A DNA stretch of 64,000 nucleotides from Azophilus sp965214305 (GTDB taxonomy: Bacteria; Pseudomonadota; Gammaproteobacteria; Pseudomonadales; Azotimanducaceae). The translations under genes and the position numbers were made by a program. Numbering within the stretch: position 1 is the stretch's first letter; every line of letters starts with the position of its first letter. Location: positions 1,612,001 through 1,676,000 of the forward strand of contig OZ243949.1 in the NCBI GenBank assembly GCA_965214305.1, written 5' to 3'. Positions 20,671 to 34,790 of the stretch are shown here, piece after piece. The notes under the pieces are model-generated. The model saw only the letters and a program-made list of their open reading frames with translations, did no database searches and was not told the origin of the DNA.

Positions 20671-22608
20671 ATGCCCGTGAACTTCGCCGAATTCGGGTTT
20701 CTGCGCGTGGCGGCGGCCGCGCCGGAAATACGTTTGGCCGAGCCGCTGGCCAACGCCGAAGCCATTGTCACCCAGCTCGAAACGCTCGCTGCCCGGGGTG
20801 TGGCCGTCGCTGTTTTCCCCGAACTCTGCTTGACGGGCTACAGTTGTGAAGACTTGCTTGCGACCGGCAAGTTACTCAACGACACCCTGGCGGGCCTCAC
20901 CCGGATCGCTCGGGCAAGGGCGGATACCGTGGCGGTGGTGGGCGCGCCCTGGGCAAGCCCGGATGGGCGGCTTTTCAACTGCGCCGTGGTGATCGCCAAC
21001 GGTGCCATCGTCGGTATGGTGCCGAAGACGGCACTAGCGAACCACGGCGAATTCTATGAACGGCGCTGGTTCGCCTCCGGTGCCGGCGTCGATCTTGAGG
21101 TTGAGTCGGCGTTGGGCCATTTTCGCGTATGTCGCGAGCAACTTTTCGAGATCGGCCCGCACCGTTTCGGCATCGAGCTGTGCGAGGACCTCTGGGCACC
21201 CCAGCCACCCGGTGCCGCGCACTGTCTTGCCGGCGCGGAACTGATTGTGAACTTATCAGCAAGCAACGAGTTGGTTGCCAAGGCCGATTACCGGCGCGAC
21301 CTGGTGCGCATGGCCAGCGGCCAGTGGCTGTGCGGCTACCTGTACGCCGGTGCCGGATTGACCGAATCGAGCAAAGACCTCGTCTTCGGCGGCCACCTGC
21401 TGGCGGCGGAGAACGGGCTGCTGGTTTGCGAAAGCGAGCGTTTTCGCCGCGGCGCCAGGGTGTTGACAGCCGAATTTGATTTGGACCGATTGGGCCGCGA
21501 CCGGCTGCGTAACGGCACGTTCGCAAACGCGGCACGCGCCCATCGTTATTACCGGGTGCGGGCGGCCGCAACCGTCCCGGGGCTGACGCAACTTGAGCGC
21601 GTCTACAGCACCCGACCCTTTGTGCCGGCAGACGCGGCCGGGTTCGATGCGCGGGCGCGGGAGATCTTAAGTATCCAGGCAGCGGGGCTAAGCCGCAGGT
21701 TGCTCGCCACAACGGCGAATCAGCTGGTCATCGGCCTTTCCGGCGGCCTCGACTCCACCCTCGCCTGCCTCGTCTGCCTGGATTGCCTGCACAATCTGGG
21801 TTTGCCCAGAACGCATCTGCACGCGCTGTCGATGCCCGGCCCCGGAACAAGCGAGTATACCCGCACATCCGTGCGGCGGCTGGCGGCGACCGCCCAAATC
21901 AGCCTGCGCGAAATTCCCATTGATGCCGCCGTCACCCAACATCTCCAAGACCTCAAGCACAGTGCCGAGGACGATCTGGTTTTCGAGAACGCCCAGGCTC
22001 GGGAACGCACACAGGTGCTGTTCGACTACGCCAACAAAGTCGGCGGCATCGTCGTCGGCACCGGGGATTTATCGGAGTTGGCGCTTGGCTGGTGTACCTT
22101 CAACGCCGACCAGATGGCGGGCTATAACGTCAATGTCAGTGTTCCAAAAACGCTCGTTGCCCATCTCGTGGGCTGGTACGCCCGCCACCGCGCCGATACC
22201 GGGCTCGCCACCGTGCTTGAGCGGGTGCTGGAAACACCGATCTCCCCCGAATTGATCGCCCCGCGCGATGGGCGCATCAGCCAGGCAACCGAGGCGATCA
22301 TCGGCCCCTACGAGTTGCACGACTTCTTCCTCTATCACTATGTGCGCGACGGGTTCGAACCCAGGAAAATTTTTGCGTTGGCGCGGCTGGCCTTTACCGA
22401 TAGCTACGACGCGCCAATCATCAAACAATGGCTGAAAGTCTTTTTCCAACGTTTTTTCAGCCAACAATTCAAGCGCACGACGCTGCCGCCCGGCCCCAAG
22501 GTTGGCACCGTCAGCCTTTCCCCGCGCGGTGATTGGCGGATGCCGGACGAGGCATCGGCCGCGGCGCTGGTGGCGGAGCTTGATGAGGAAATCGGTAATG
22601 CGGATTAA
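20671..22608 (+). CDS. nadE: Glutamine-dependent NAD+ synthase
   Basis: A 645-residue two-domain enzyme. The N-terminal nitrilase-type glutaminase (1-270) has the Glu-Lys-Cys triad in FPELCLTGYSCEDL, VPKTALANHGEFYE and GIELCEDLWAP (Cys about 171). The C-terminal synthetase has the pyrophosphate loop GLSGGLDSTLA at about 355-365, then DLSELALGW and NVNVSVPKTL. It amidates nicotinic acid adenine dinucleotide to NAD+ using glutamine and ATP, the last step of NAD synthesis. The ATG at 20671 starts MPVNFAEFGFLRVAAA, matching long-form NadE proteins. Its stop overlaps the next gene's start by 11 bases. Confidence 0.93.
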   Translation: MPVNFAEFGFLRVAAAAPEIRLAEPLANAEAIVTQLETLAARGVAVAVFPELCLTGYSCEDLLATGKLLNDTLAGLTRIARARADTVAVVGAPWASPDGRLFNCAVVIANGAIVGMVPKTALANHGEFYERRWFASGAGVDLEVESALGHFRVCREQLFEIGPHRFGIELCEDLWAPQPPGAAHCLAGAELIVNLSASNELVAKADYRRDLVRMASGQWLCGYLYAGAGLTESSKDLVFGGHLLAAENGLLVCESERFRRGARVLTAEFDLDRLGRDRLRNGTFANAARAHRYYRVRAAATVPGLTQLERVYSTRPFVPADAAGFDARAREILSIQAAGLSRRLLATTANQLVIGLSGGLDSTLACLVCLDCLHNLGLPRTHLHALSMPGPGTSEYTRTSVRRLAATAQISLREIPIDAAVTQHLQDLKHSAEDDLVFENAQARERTQVLFDYANKVGGIVVGTGDLSELALGWCTFNADQMAGYNVNVSVPKTLVAHLVGWYARHRADTGLATVLERVLETPISPELIAPRDGRISQATEAIIGPYELHDFFLYHYVRDGFEPRKIFALARLAFTDSYDAPIIKQWLKVFFQRFFSQQFKRTTLPPGPKVGTVSLSPRGDWRMPDEASAAALVAELDEEIGNAD

Positions 22609-23530
22609 GCGTTGGACCCATAAGGCAATCGGCCTCATCGCCGCCGCCTGGTCGATGGCCGCGGCGGCCTCCGATGTACCGCCCTGCGGGGATGAGGGAG
22701 TCTGGATTCAGATACTCGGGTCGGGCGGCCCCGAGCTGGATGATGGCCGGGGTGCGGCGAGCTATGTGGTTTGGTTGGACAACCGGGCCCGGCTACTGGT
22801 TGACACCGCACCCGGCGCATCGGTTGCATTCGACAAAATCGGCGCCCGCTTTGCCGACCTTGACGCCATTGCGCTAACGCACCTGCTGGCCGATCAAAGC
22901 GCGGCCTTGCCCGCATTCATCCAAGGCTCGCGGCTCCTGGCAAGGAACAGGCCGTTAACGGTGCTGGGGCCGGCCGGCGACGGGGTCTTCCCCGACACAA
23001 AAACCTTCGTGAATCGGCTGATTGGCCCGGAGGGTGCCTTTGCGCATCTGGCCGATGCCCTGTCCCGGAAACCCGATACCGGCTACCGGCTGCGGGTTTG
23101 GAACGTACCCGGCAAAGGACGCAAACGCTGGGTCGGATTCGGCTCGAACCATCTCAGCCTATCGGCTATTCCGGTACACCACGGCGAGGTTCCCACCCTC
23201 GCCTGGCGGGTGGAGATGGCGGAACGTTCGATTGTCTTCGCCAGCGGTTTCTCCAATCAAAAGGACGTAATCGCGAGCTTCGCCAAAGATGTGGATGCTC
23301 TGGTTGTGCCGCACGCCGTACCGGAAACGGCGCGGCCCAAGGCGCGGGAGCATTTCGCCACACCCAGCAAACTCGGTCGGGTAGCGGCCCGTGCGAACGC
23401 GCGCATGCTCATCCTGGGACACCGCACCAACCGCACCCGCGGGCGTGAAACACAGAGTGTTACGGCGATTGAGCAGGCTTATAAGGGGCCCGTTATCTTC
23501 GCCGACGACCTGGAATGCTGGGGCCTGTGA
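22598..23530 (+). CDS. Exported MBL-fold protein with degenerate metal-binding motif
   Basis: A 310-residue protein with a signal peptide (residues 1-24, RIKRWTHKAIGLIAAAWSM, cleaved near AAAAS). The body follows the RNase Z/arylsulfatase-like MBL-fold pattern (IQILGSGGPELDDGRGAASYVVW, LLVDTAPGA). The canonical HxHxDH is replaced by THLLADQ: the first His and the Asp are kept, the middle His and final His are lost. IPVHHGEVPTLAWRV is preserved, while the usual SGDT motif appears as FASGFSNQ. Catalysis may therefore be altered or lost. It starts inside the last codons of nadE, implying translational coupling. Confidence 0.7.
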   Translation: MRIKRWTHKAIGLIAAAWSMAAAASDVPPCGDEGVWIQILGSGGPELDDGRGAASYVVWLDNRARLLVDTAPGASVAFDKIGARFADLDAIALTHLLADQSAALPAFIQGSRLLARNRPLTVLGPAGDGVFPDTKTFVNRLIGPEGAFAHLADALSRKPDTGYRLRVWNVPGKGRKRWVGFGSNHLSLSAIPVHHGEVPTLAWRVEMAERSIVFASGFSNQKDVIASFAKDVDALVVPHAVPETARPKAREHFATPSKLGRVAARANARMLILGHRTNRTRGRETQSVTAIEQAYKGPVIFADDLECWGL

Positions 23531-23700
23531 CGGGCGCGTTGCACACCGGCACCTGCCGAGGGGAGAGGGGAGCCAACCTGAAGCGGGCGAAGCGGTTGGA
23601 CGCCCGGGCGGTGATCTTTTGGGACCGATGGGGCCGAACTCCCGCCGACTGACCCCAGCGCACCGTCAACCCAAAAATAGGGGTTGTCAGCAAGCTCAGT

Positions 23701-23741
23701 TACCATGAAATCTCGGTATCAAACACTGAGATTTCATGGTA
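23701..23741. promoter_or_regulatory. 14-bp perfect inverted repeat upstream of the DUF4143 ATPase gene
   Basis: TACCATGAAATCTC at 23701-23714 is repeated as its exact reverse complement at 23728-23741, separated by 13 bases. The right arm covers a possible ATG (23736), and the preferred start is 13 bases further on (23754). The layout fits an operator for autoregulation or an RNA hairpin masking the start; it could also be the end of a mobile element. A looser inverted pair (GGCAAATTT and AAAAATGCC) lies before the other DUF4143 gene at about 31530-31553. Confidence 0.6.
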
Positions 23742-23753
23742 GATTTTCCACCC

Positions 23754-24911
23754 ATGATTCCTCGAAACGAACATGTTGAGGCCATTCTTGGGCGGCTGAA
23801 GTCGTTCCCGGCCCTGGCCATTCTTGGGCCGCGCCAGATTGGCAAAACCACGTTGGCGCGGCAAGTGGCGCGGCAGGCCGCAAGTCCGGTGCATTGGCTT
23901 GACCTTGAGAATCCGGCGGATCTCAATCGGCTGATCGACGACCCGCTGCTGGTGCTCGATGAGCTGCGTGGCCTGGTGGTCATCGACGAAGTGCAGCGTC
24001 GGCCCGACCTGTTTCCCATCCTGCGCGTGCTGGCCGACCGCCATCCGCGGCCCGCGCGATTCCTGATTCTCGGCAGCGCGTCGCCGGACATGATCCGGCA
24101 GTCCTCCGAGTCCTTGGCAGGCCGTATCAACTACCATGAGTTGGGTGGCTTGGGGCTTAACGAGGTGGGCCATCATCGCATCAATCGCCGGTGGCTCCGG
24201 GGCGGCTTTCCCCGGGCTTGGCTGGCGCGTTCCAATGAGACCGCATCGCTGTGGGTCGAGAGCTTCGTGCGAACCTTCCTGGAGCGTGACCTGCCGGAGC
24301 TCGGCCTGCGGGTGCCGAGCGCCGCGTTGCGGCGCTTTTGGACCATGCTCGCGCACTGGCATGGGCAGGTTTGGAAAGCTTCTGAGTTTGCCCGCTCCTT
24401 TGGCGTGGCCGACACGACCGTGCGGCGCTATCTGGACATTTTGACCGGCGCCTTGGTGGTGCGACAGCTGCAACCTTGGCACGAGAACATCGCCAAGCGA
24501 CAAGTGAAGTCCCCGAAGCTCTACTTGCGCGACTCCGGCGTGCTTCACGCATTGCTGGGCATCGGCGACCTGCACACGCTCAACGTCCACCCCAAATGCG
24601 GCGCATCCTGGGAAGGCCTGATGCTGGAAAGCGTCATCGAACAGTTGGGCCTGTCCAACGAACAAGCGTTCTTTTGGGCCGTTCACACCGGCGCCGAGCT
24701 CGATCTGCTGGTGCCCCGGGGGCGTCACCGCGTGGGTATCGAGATCAAGCGCACGGCCGCGCCCAAAGTCACCCGGTCGATGCGCACGGCGATTGATGAC
24801 CTGAATCTGCGGGAAGTGGTGGTCATTCACGCGGGCAGGGAGTCCTATCGCTTGGCTGCCAAGGTTCGGGCGGTGGCGGCAAGCCGTCTGGACGTGGATT
24901 TGGGGCTGTAA
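23754..24911 (+). CDS. ATPase with AAA_14 and DUF4143 domains
   Basis: A 385-residue protein. The AAA_14 domain (1-150) has Walker A LGPRQIGKTTLARQ, Walker B with VVIDEVQRRPDLF, and the sensor LILGSASPDM. A winged-helix-like central part (FARSFGVADTTVRRYLDIL) leads to the C-terminal DUF4143 domain with a PD-(D/E)XK-like stretch (GAELDLLVPRG, GIEIKRTAAPK). The family is widespread in variable genome regions and its role is unsettled; links to mobile DNA or toxin-antitoxin-like functions are conjecture. MIPRNEHVEAIL at 23754 is the family's standard start. It faces the giant helicase gene convergently. Confidence 0.85.
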   Translation: MIPRNEHVEAILGRLKSFPALAILGPRQIGKTTLARQVARQAASPVHWLDLENPADLNRLIDDPLLVLDELRGLVVIDEVQRRPDLFPILRVLADRHPRPARFLILGSASPDMIRQSSESLAGRINYHELGGLGLNEVGHHRINRRWLRGGFPRAWLARSNETASLWVESFVRTFLERDLPELGLRVPSAALRRFWTMLAHWHGQVWKASEFARSFGVADTTVRRYLDILTGALVVRQLQPWHENIAKRQVKSPKLYLRDSGVLHALLGIGDLHTLNVHPKCGASWEGLMLESVIEQLGLSNEQAFFWAVHTGAELDLLVPRGRHRVGIEIKRTAAPKVTRSMRTAIDDLNLREVVVIHAGRESYRLAAKVRAVAASRLDVDLGL

Positions 24912-25072
24912 GGTCTTGGGAACCCGCGCTGTAGGCTTCCAGGGCAAGCAGATCGGTCAGGCCGCACGCGCATGAAGCTCGCGAAGCGGGGAATGCCTTT
25001 GGCGGTGGTTCCGAAGTGCTTGTGGGTCTCCTTCGCCCCGATGGGCTGTAGGAGATTCGCCGTCTTAAGGGA

Positions 25073-30304
<5,232 letters not shown>

Positions 30305-30376
30305 GTCCTCGGCCGGGATTCGTTCTGAATATCATGCCAAGCCAGCAGCAGTCAGGTTTCACGCCAGCGCCCTGGG

Positions 30377-31524
30377 TCACCCAAAAACGCTCCCCTCCCA
30401 CAGCCGCTGCAAAAAGTCCCCGGCGGGAAGCACCCGCACATCGTCAATCCATGCCTCCCGTTCGCCGAGATACACGCCAAAACACCGTGTGCTGCTTGCC
30501 CCCAATTGGGTTCGCACCAGATGCAGGCCGCGGTTGAACCGCCGCTCCCAACGTTGGCTGGCCTTAATTTCCACGGCTGTGTGGCCCGTGGCGGTTTCCG
30601 CGATCAGATCCACTTCGGCACCGTTGTGGTTGCGCCAAAAGTGCAGCGGGTATCTCAGCCCCGTGTAGGCGAGGTGGGCGCGCATTTCGCCAAGGATCAG
30701 GTTTCGAGCAGGCTGCCCCGTTCCTCGTCGCCAACGGGGTAAGGCAGGCGGTCCGCCAGCGCGCGGGCCACGCCGCAGTCGAACAGATAGAACTTGCGGT
30801 GGCTCACCTGCTTGTTCGCCGCCTTCAGTTTCCAAGGCGGCAGCCAATAGCCGATGAGGGTATCGACCAACAGGTCAAAGTGGCTTTGCACGGTGGCTCG
30901 CGCCACGCCGGCGTCGCGCGCGATGGCGCTGACATTGGTCGTCTGGCCGTTCTGTCGTGCCGCCACCTCCAGAAAACGCGCGAATCCGGCAAAATTGCGC
31001 GTGAGCGCCTCCGCCCGGATTTCCTGGTCGAGATAGGTTTGAGCATAGGTGCGCAGGTAGTCCCGGGCATTGGGTTCGGTTACCGCCAATGGCAGGCTGC
31101 CCAACCGCAGCGACCGTTCGACGTTGAAGTCTGCGCCGAGCTCCACAGAAACCAGGGGATAAAGCTCCGTGGAGACCGCGCGCCCGGCAAGCAGGTTCAC
31201 CCCGCCCCGCCGTAGTTTTCTCGCGCTTGATCCCGACAGGACAAACTTGAGCCCATTGGCTCCCATGAGCCTATGCACCTGGTCGAGCAGCGCCGGGGCC
31301 TTCTGTATTTCGTCAATCACCACCCAGGTGCCCGGTCGCAGCGCGCGCAGTTCGTCGAAGAGTGCGTTGGGATTGCGGTTCAGGCGGATGGACTCGCCCG
31401 CATCCAAGAGGTCGTAGGAAAGAGCTTCAGGAAACCGGTTTTGAATCCATGTGGACTTTCCAGTGCCCCTTGGACCCAGCAAAAGAATGGAGCGGGCTGG
31501 CGACGGCAGAAGTCTTGCATACAT
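30377..31524 (-). pseudogene. AAA_14/DUF4143 ATPase gene, frameshifted
   Basis: The first part, from ATG 31524 (MYARLLPSPARSILLLGPRG), carries Walker A LLGPRGTGKSTW, Walker B WVVIDEIQKAP and the SGSSARKLRRGGVNLLAGRA sensor block, then runs to a stop at 30697-30699 after GSLLET. In the next frame the expected continuation LILGEMRAHLAYTGLRYP appears directly, followed by the DUF4143 C-terminus (NHNGAEVDLIAE, TAVEIKASQ) to 30377. One base missing in the ACC-TG run at about 30700 explains the break. It could be a recent mutation, a sequencing error or programmed slippage; no strong slippery sequence is evident. It is a different subfamily from the 23754 gene. Confidence 0.8.
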
Positions 31525-31596
31525 AGATGGCATTTTTGCCGGAAATTTGCCAACCATAATTACATAATGTCTTTAGAAAGGCGATTGAGCATGGAC

Positions 31597-31762
31597 TAGG
31601 AGCCTGCGCCGCAGGAATTCACGGCTGCAAATCCGCTTCCGCTCGCCCCTTTGAACGTTCGATTTCGTCAAATATGGCTGGATATTCTCCTCAATCGCCC
31701 GCCCAAAGGGACGGCGGCATCGAATTTTCGCTTTCGCGACTTCCGCAGGCAGAGGCTCCTAG
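31597..31762. repeat. MITE-like repeat, family B, copy 2 (full length)
   Basis: A 166-base non-coding element. Its ends are inverted relatives of one another (TAGGAGCCTGCGCCGCAGGA at the left; the right end read in reverse is TAGGAGCCTCTGCCTGCGGA). The right 89 bases match 15729-15817. It closes the right side of the helicase/DUF4143 island, about 70 bases beyond the start of the frameshifted ATPase gene. Solo ends of the same family occur near 55901, 56800, 57475, 58625 and 60125. Confidence 0.7.
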
Positions 31763-31840
31763 GAGCCTTCCGGATGCCGGATTGCCGAGCGTTGGTGTCG
31801 CGCCCATAATGCCCGCGGCACTTTTGACGGAGTAAACCCG

Positions 31841-32161
31841 ATGCAATTCGACACCGCCATGACCGATGCCCTGCTCTCCACCACCCGCGCCGTGCGCAAG
31901 CGGCTCGACCTTGCAAAGCCCGTTCCGAGATCAATCATCGACGCATGTTTGGAACTTGCCGTGCAGGCACCGACCGGCTCCAATTCCCAGATTTGGCGAT
32001 GGCTGGTTGTGGACGATGCGGACAAGCGCGCCGCATTGGCCGATATCTATCGCCAAGGTGCCGAGGGCTATCTCGCCGCCGGCGGCGGATATCACGCATT
32101 GGAATGCCTGGTAAACCCGGCCGTCCACCAGCTGATTGGAAAAACCCAAATTGAGCCTTGA
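31841..32161 (+). pseudogene. Nitroreductase, N-terminal fragment
   Basis: The 106-codon frame begins with a clear nitroreductase N-terminus: STTRAVRKRLDLAKPVPRSI, then LAVQAPTGSNSQIWRWLVVDD, containing the FMN-binding Arg and the PTGSN motif. Similarity stops at about residue 78; the remaining residues (GGGYHALECLVNPAVHQL) do not belong to the family and about 120 residues of FMN-binding and dimer structure are missing. The gene therefore looks truncated by deletion. It lies just right of the family B repeat that borders the helicase island, so the insertion or a rearrangement may have caused the loss. Confidence 0.7.
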
Positions 32162-32189
32162 GCGTGACTGGTTGAGCGAACGGCGGGGT

Positions 32190-32330
32190 ATGGAACAAGA
32201 GCCACCGTCTATCCCCGGAGGCCGTTCGCGCTGGCGATTTATGGGCATCTGGGTCGGCTTCGTTGTCACGCTGCTGTTGACGTTGTGGCTCGCGGTGCAG
32301 ATTGTTGTCAGTACGAAAGGCTTTGGTTAG
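32190..32330 (+). CDS. Possible small single-helix membrane protein
   Basis: A 46-residue frame with a proline-rich, basic N-terminus (EQEPPSIPGGRSRWRF) and one strong transmembrane segment (IWVGFVVTLLLTLWLAVQIVV, about 19-39). GGCGGGG before the ATG is a weak ribosome-binding candidate. It overlaps nothing on the same strand except the final residues of nothing recognisable; the frame is also open upstream to 32136. No family is recognised and chance cannot be excluded. Confidence 0.35.
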   Translation: MEQEPPSIPGGRSRWRFMGIWVGFVVTLLLTLWLAVQIVVSTKGFG

Positions 32331-32355
32331 CCCTGCGGCGATACAGCCCCAGGCG

Positions 32356-34665
32356 CTACGCAAAATCTCTTCCGGCCTCATCATTGGCTCCACATTCGTT
32401 TAGCCAGCGGAGAACGGGTGGAGCGATGGCAACGACGTACTCGCCGGCGGGTTCACCGGCCGCCGCCACCACAGCTTGAGCGGCTGCAACCGTTACGCGC
32501 CCATCAAGCACCTCCAGCACAGTTCGCAATACGGTGCCGAGACGGTCGATGGGTGCTTGCAGTTCGGGCAGATAAGGCCCCGCAAGGCAAACACCCAACA
32601 GCCTTTGACAATCGCCGCGCAAAACCGAGGCCTCCTCTTGCGCAGCTTCCGAGCCCGAGAGCAAGGGCCTCTCCCCGTCGTCGGCCAAGGATGCGGGTTG
32701 CCCCGCAAGTAGCCGCGCAAAACGTTTCGCGGCGAAACTCTCCGGCAACAGGGCATCAACCGGCCGGTCGAGGGGCCGGTGCAAATCATAGGGTCGCGCA
32801 AGCGGCATGTCGGTACCCTCGATGCGGGCTTGCAGGGCCGCATCGCCCAACAATCGTCCGTACCATTTGATGGGTTCGAGCAGTTCAACCGCCTCGATTT
32901 GCGACGCCGCAACGCCAAACGCCAAGAGCAAATGGCGGCTGCTCTGTCGCACGTCCACCAAGCCCGCCGCCGCGAGTTGGTCAAGCGAGGCCTGCAAGCG
33001 CTCTTCCAGCCCGGATATGTCAGCGGCCGTTTTGTAAGCGAGGGCGCTCTCCTCGTGCTCCAAGGCACCGGGACCCGTAGCGCGAAGTGGGCGAGATGGG
33101 CGGGCTGATCCGGCAATGTCCGGGGACCACAGGCGTTCCGCGATGACCGGCATTCGGGACCACAGGCGCACGGGTAAGACCCGCTCATCCACCAACTCAC
33201 CCCATAGACAAGCTTCGCCGCCCAGAATCTTTGCCATCCTATTGGCACTTTGTGTTGTGGCAACGGCCCCGGCAGCCTCGCGCCAGCCGTAGCTCCACTG
33301 CAATCCCGCCGCCACATGCGCCAAGCGCGGGTCTTCGAGCAACGCATCCTCTTGGGCAAGGCGCTCGGCGGTCGCGGCCGAGGGGTCCCAAGCATGGTGT
33401 ACATCCGCCGGATAGAAAAGGTCGAGATAATATCCGGCCGAATCGATGCAGGCGTGTCCGGCCGCAACGGCCCGGTCCCGTGCCGTGGCCCCCCGCCACG
33501 CCTGCACGACCATGCCATCCGGCGCACCGCCGTTGAGCACCTCGTCCCAGCCAATCAAACGCTTGCCGTGACGCTCGGCAATGGTCGCCAGCCGCCGGTT
33601 GAAGTGTGCCTGCAACGCAACCGCGTCAGCCAGACCAAGGCGCGACATATAGGCGCGGACTTGCGGGCTGTGCAGCCACCCAACCGGCTGCACCTCATCG
33701 CCGCCTATGTGAATATGGGGGTCGGGGAATATCTCGGCGAGTTCGCCGACCAGGGTATCGATGACTTCGTAGATCAGTTCATCGGCAACATTCAGCACCG
33801 CCTTGTGTGCGCCGAACCGTTTGCTCGCTTGCACAGCAGGATAGCCCACCGCATCCGCCTTGCGCGGCGCTTTTGTGGCACGGCTTGCCGTAGACCCAGG
33901 CGCCCCCGACAACGGGCGCGGCCTGGAACCCGCCGCCCGCTTCCCGGCTTGCCGTTCGAACTCATCAACCACGGCGGCGGGCAGCGGCGGCCCCCATTCG
34001 GGATAGGCCGCCAGCCAACTCGTAACGTGGCCGGGCATATCCAGTTCGGGCACAACCCGGATACCCCGCTCGGCTGCCCGTTGCACCAGCCCCCGCAATT
34101 GAGCGGCGCTGTATGAGTCGGAACTCGCCAGTTTCGGATAAGCGGCGCTACGCAAACGAAACCCCTGGTCGTCACTCAAGTGTAGATGGAGCACGTTCAG
34201 CTTGTAGAAGGCCATGGTGTCGACGACTCGGTGCAGCGCGGCCATGCCGAGGTGGCGGCGAGCGACGTCCAACATCAGGCCGCGCCACGGATATCTGGGC
34301 CGATCCTCGATACGGCCGATCGGCAAACCCGCTGGATTCGCGGCCAGTTGCGCCAGTGTCGATAGCGCATGCCGGGCACCGCAAAGGCGCGCCGCCTCGA
34401 CAACCACAAGTTCCGGCCCAATCTCCAAACAATAGCTTTCGTCGTCACCCAGTACCGGCAAAGCAGGCCGACCGTCAGTAACAGCAAAGGTAATCGGCAG
34501 CCTAACGCCGACCGTCGCATCCAAAATGGCATTAACGCGCGCCAACGCCCGGGCAAGACCGGGCTGCGCCCCGGTGTCAACGATAAATTCAGCGACCCTC
34601 AATCGGTCATCCGCGAACGCCATACGCCACGGCTGCGGCATAAGCGGAGCGGCACTACTCCACAT
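32356..34665 (-). CDS. Beta-N-acetylhexosaminidase, glycoside hydrolase family 20
   Basis: A 769-residue GH20 enzyme. The N-terminal GH20b-like domain (about 20-115) leads into the TIM barrel: RYPWRGLMLDVARR, LNVLHLHLSDDQGFRL, VVPELDMPGHVTSWL, and the catalytic Asp-Glu pair in HIHIGGDEV. WYGR-like and EACLWGE motifs complete the active site. A Ser/Arg/Ala-rich insert of about 50 residues (about 240-290) interrupts the barrel and looks like low-complexity linker. No signal peptide is visible, so intracellular use on imported chitin or peptidoglycan amino sugars is possible. A C-terminal extension after about residue 600 is not assigned. Confidence 0.85.
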   Translation of the reverse strand: MWSSAAPLMPQPWRMAFADDRLRVAEFIVDTGAQPGLARALARVNAILDATVGVRLPITFAVTDGRPALPVLGDDESYCLEIGPELVVVEAARLCGARHALSTLAQLAANPAGLPIGRIEDRPRYPWRGLMLDVARRHLGMAALHRVVDTMAFYKLNVLHLHLSDDQGFRLRSAAYPKLASSDSYSAAQLRGLVQRAAERGIRVVPELDMPGHVTSWLAAYPEWGPPLPAAVVDEFERQAGKRAAGSRPRPLSGAPGSTASRATKAPRKADAVGYPAVQASKRFGAHKAVLNVADELIYEVIDTLVGELAEIFPDPHIHIGGDEVQPVGWLHSPQVRAYMSRLGLADAVALQAHFNRRLATIAERHGKRLIGWDEVLNGGAPDGMVVQAWRGATARDRAVAAGHACIDSAGYYLDLFYPADVHHAWDPSAATAERLAQEDALLEDPRLAHVAAGLQWSYGWREAAGAVATTQSANRMAKILGGEACLWGELVDERVLPVRLWSRMPVIAERLWSPDIAGSARPSRPLRATGPGALEHEESALAYKTAADISGLEERLQASLDQLAAAGLVDVRQSSRHLLLAFGVAASQIEAVELLEPIKWYGRLLGDAALQARIEGTDMPLARPYDLHRPLDRPVDALLPESFAAKRFARLLAGQPASLADDGERPLLSGSEAAQEEASVLRGDCQRLLGVCLAGPYLPELQAPIDRLGTVLRTVLEVLDGRVTVAAAQAVVAAAGEPAGEYVVAIAPPVLRWLNECGANDEAGRDFA

Positions 34666-34790
34666 ATCTCACCAACCTCCTAGTGGCCAGCCAAAGCCTG
34701 CAAAATACGACCAATTTCCGTCATTGGCAAAACCGTCAACCGGTGGGTAGTCTCGCGTCACAGCTTGCATTCGTGCATACAGATGACACC

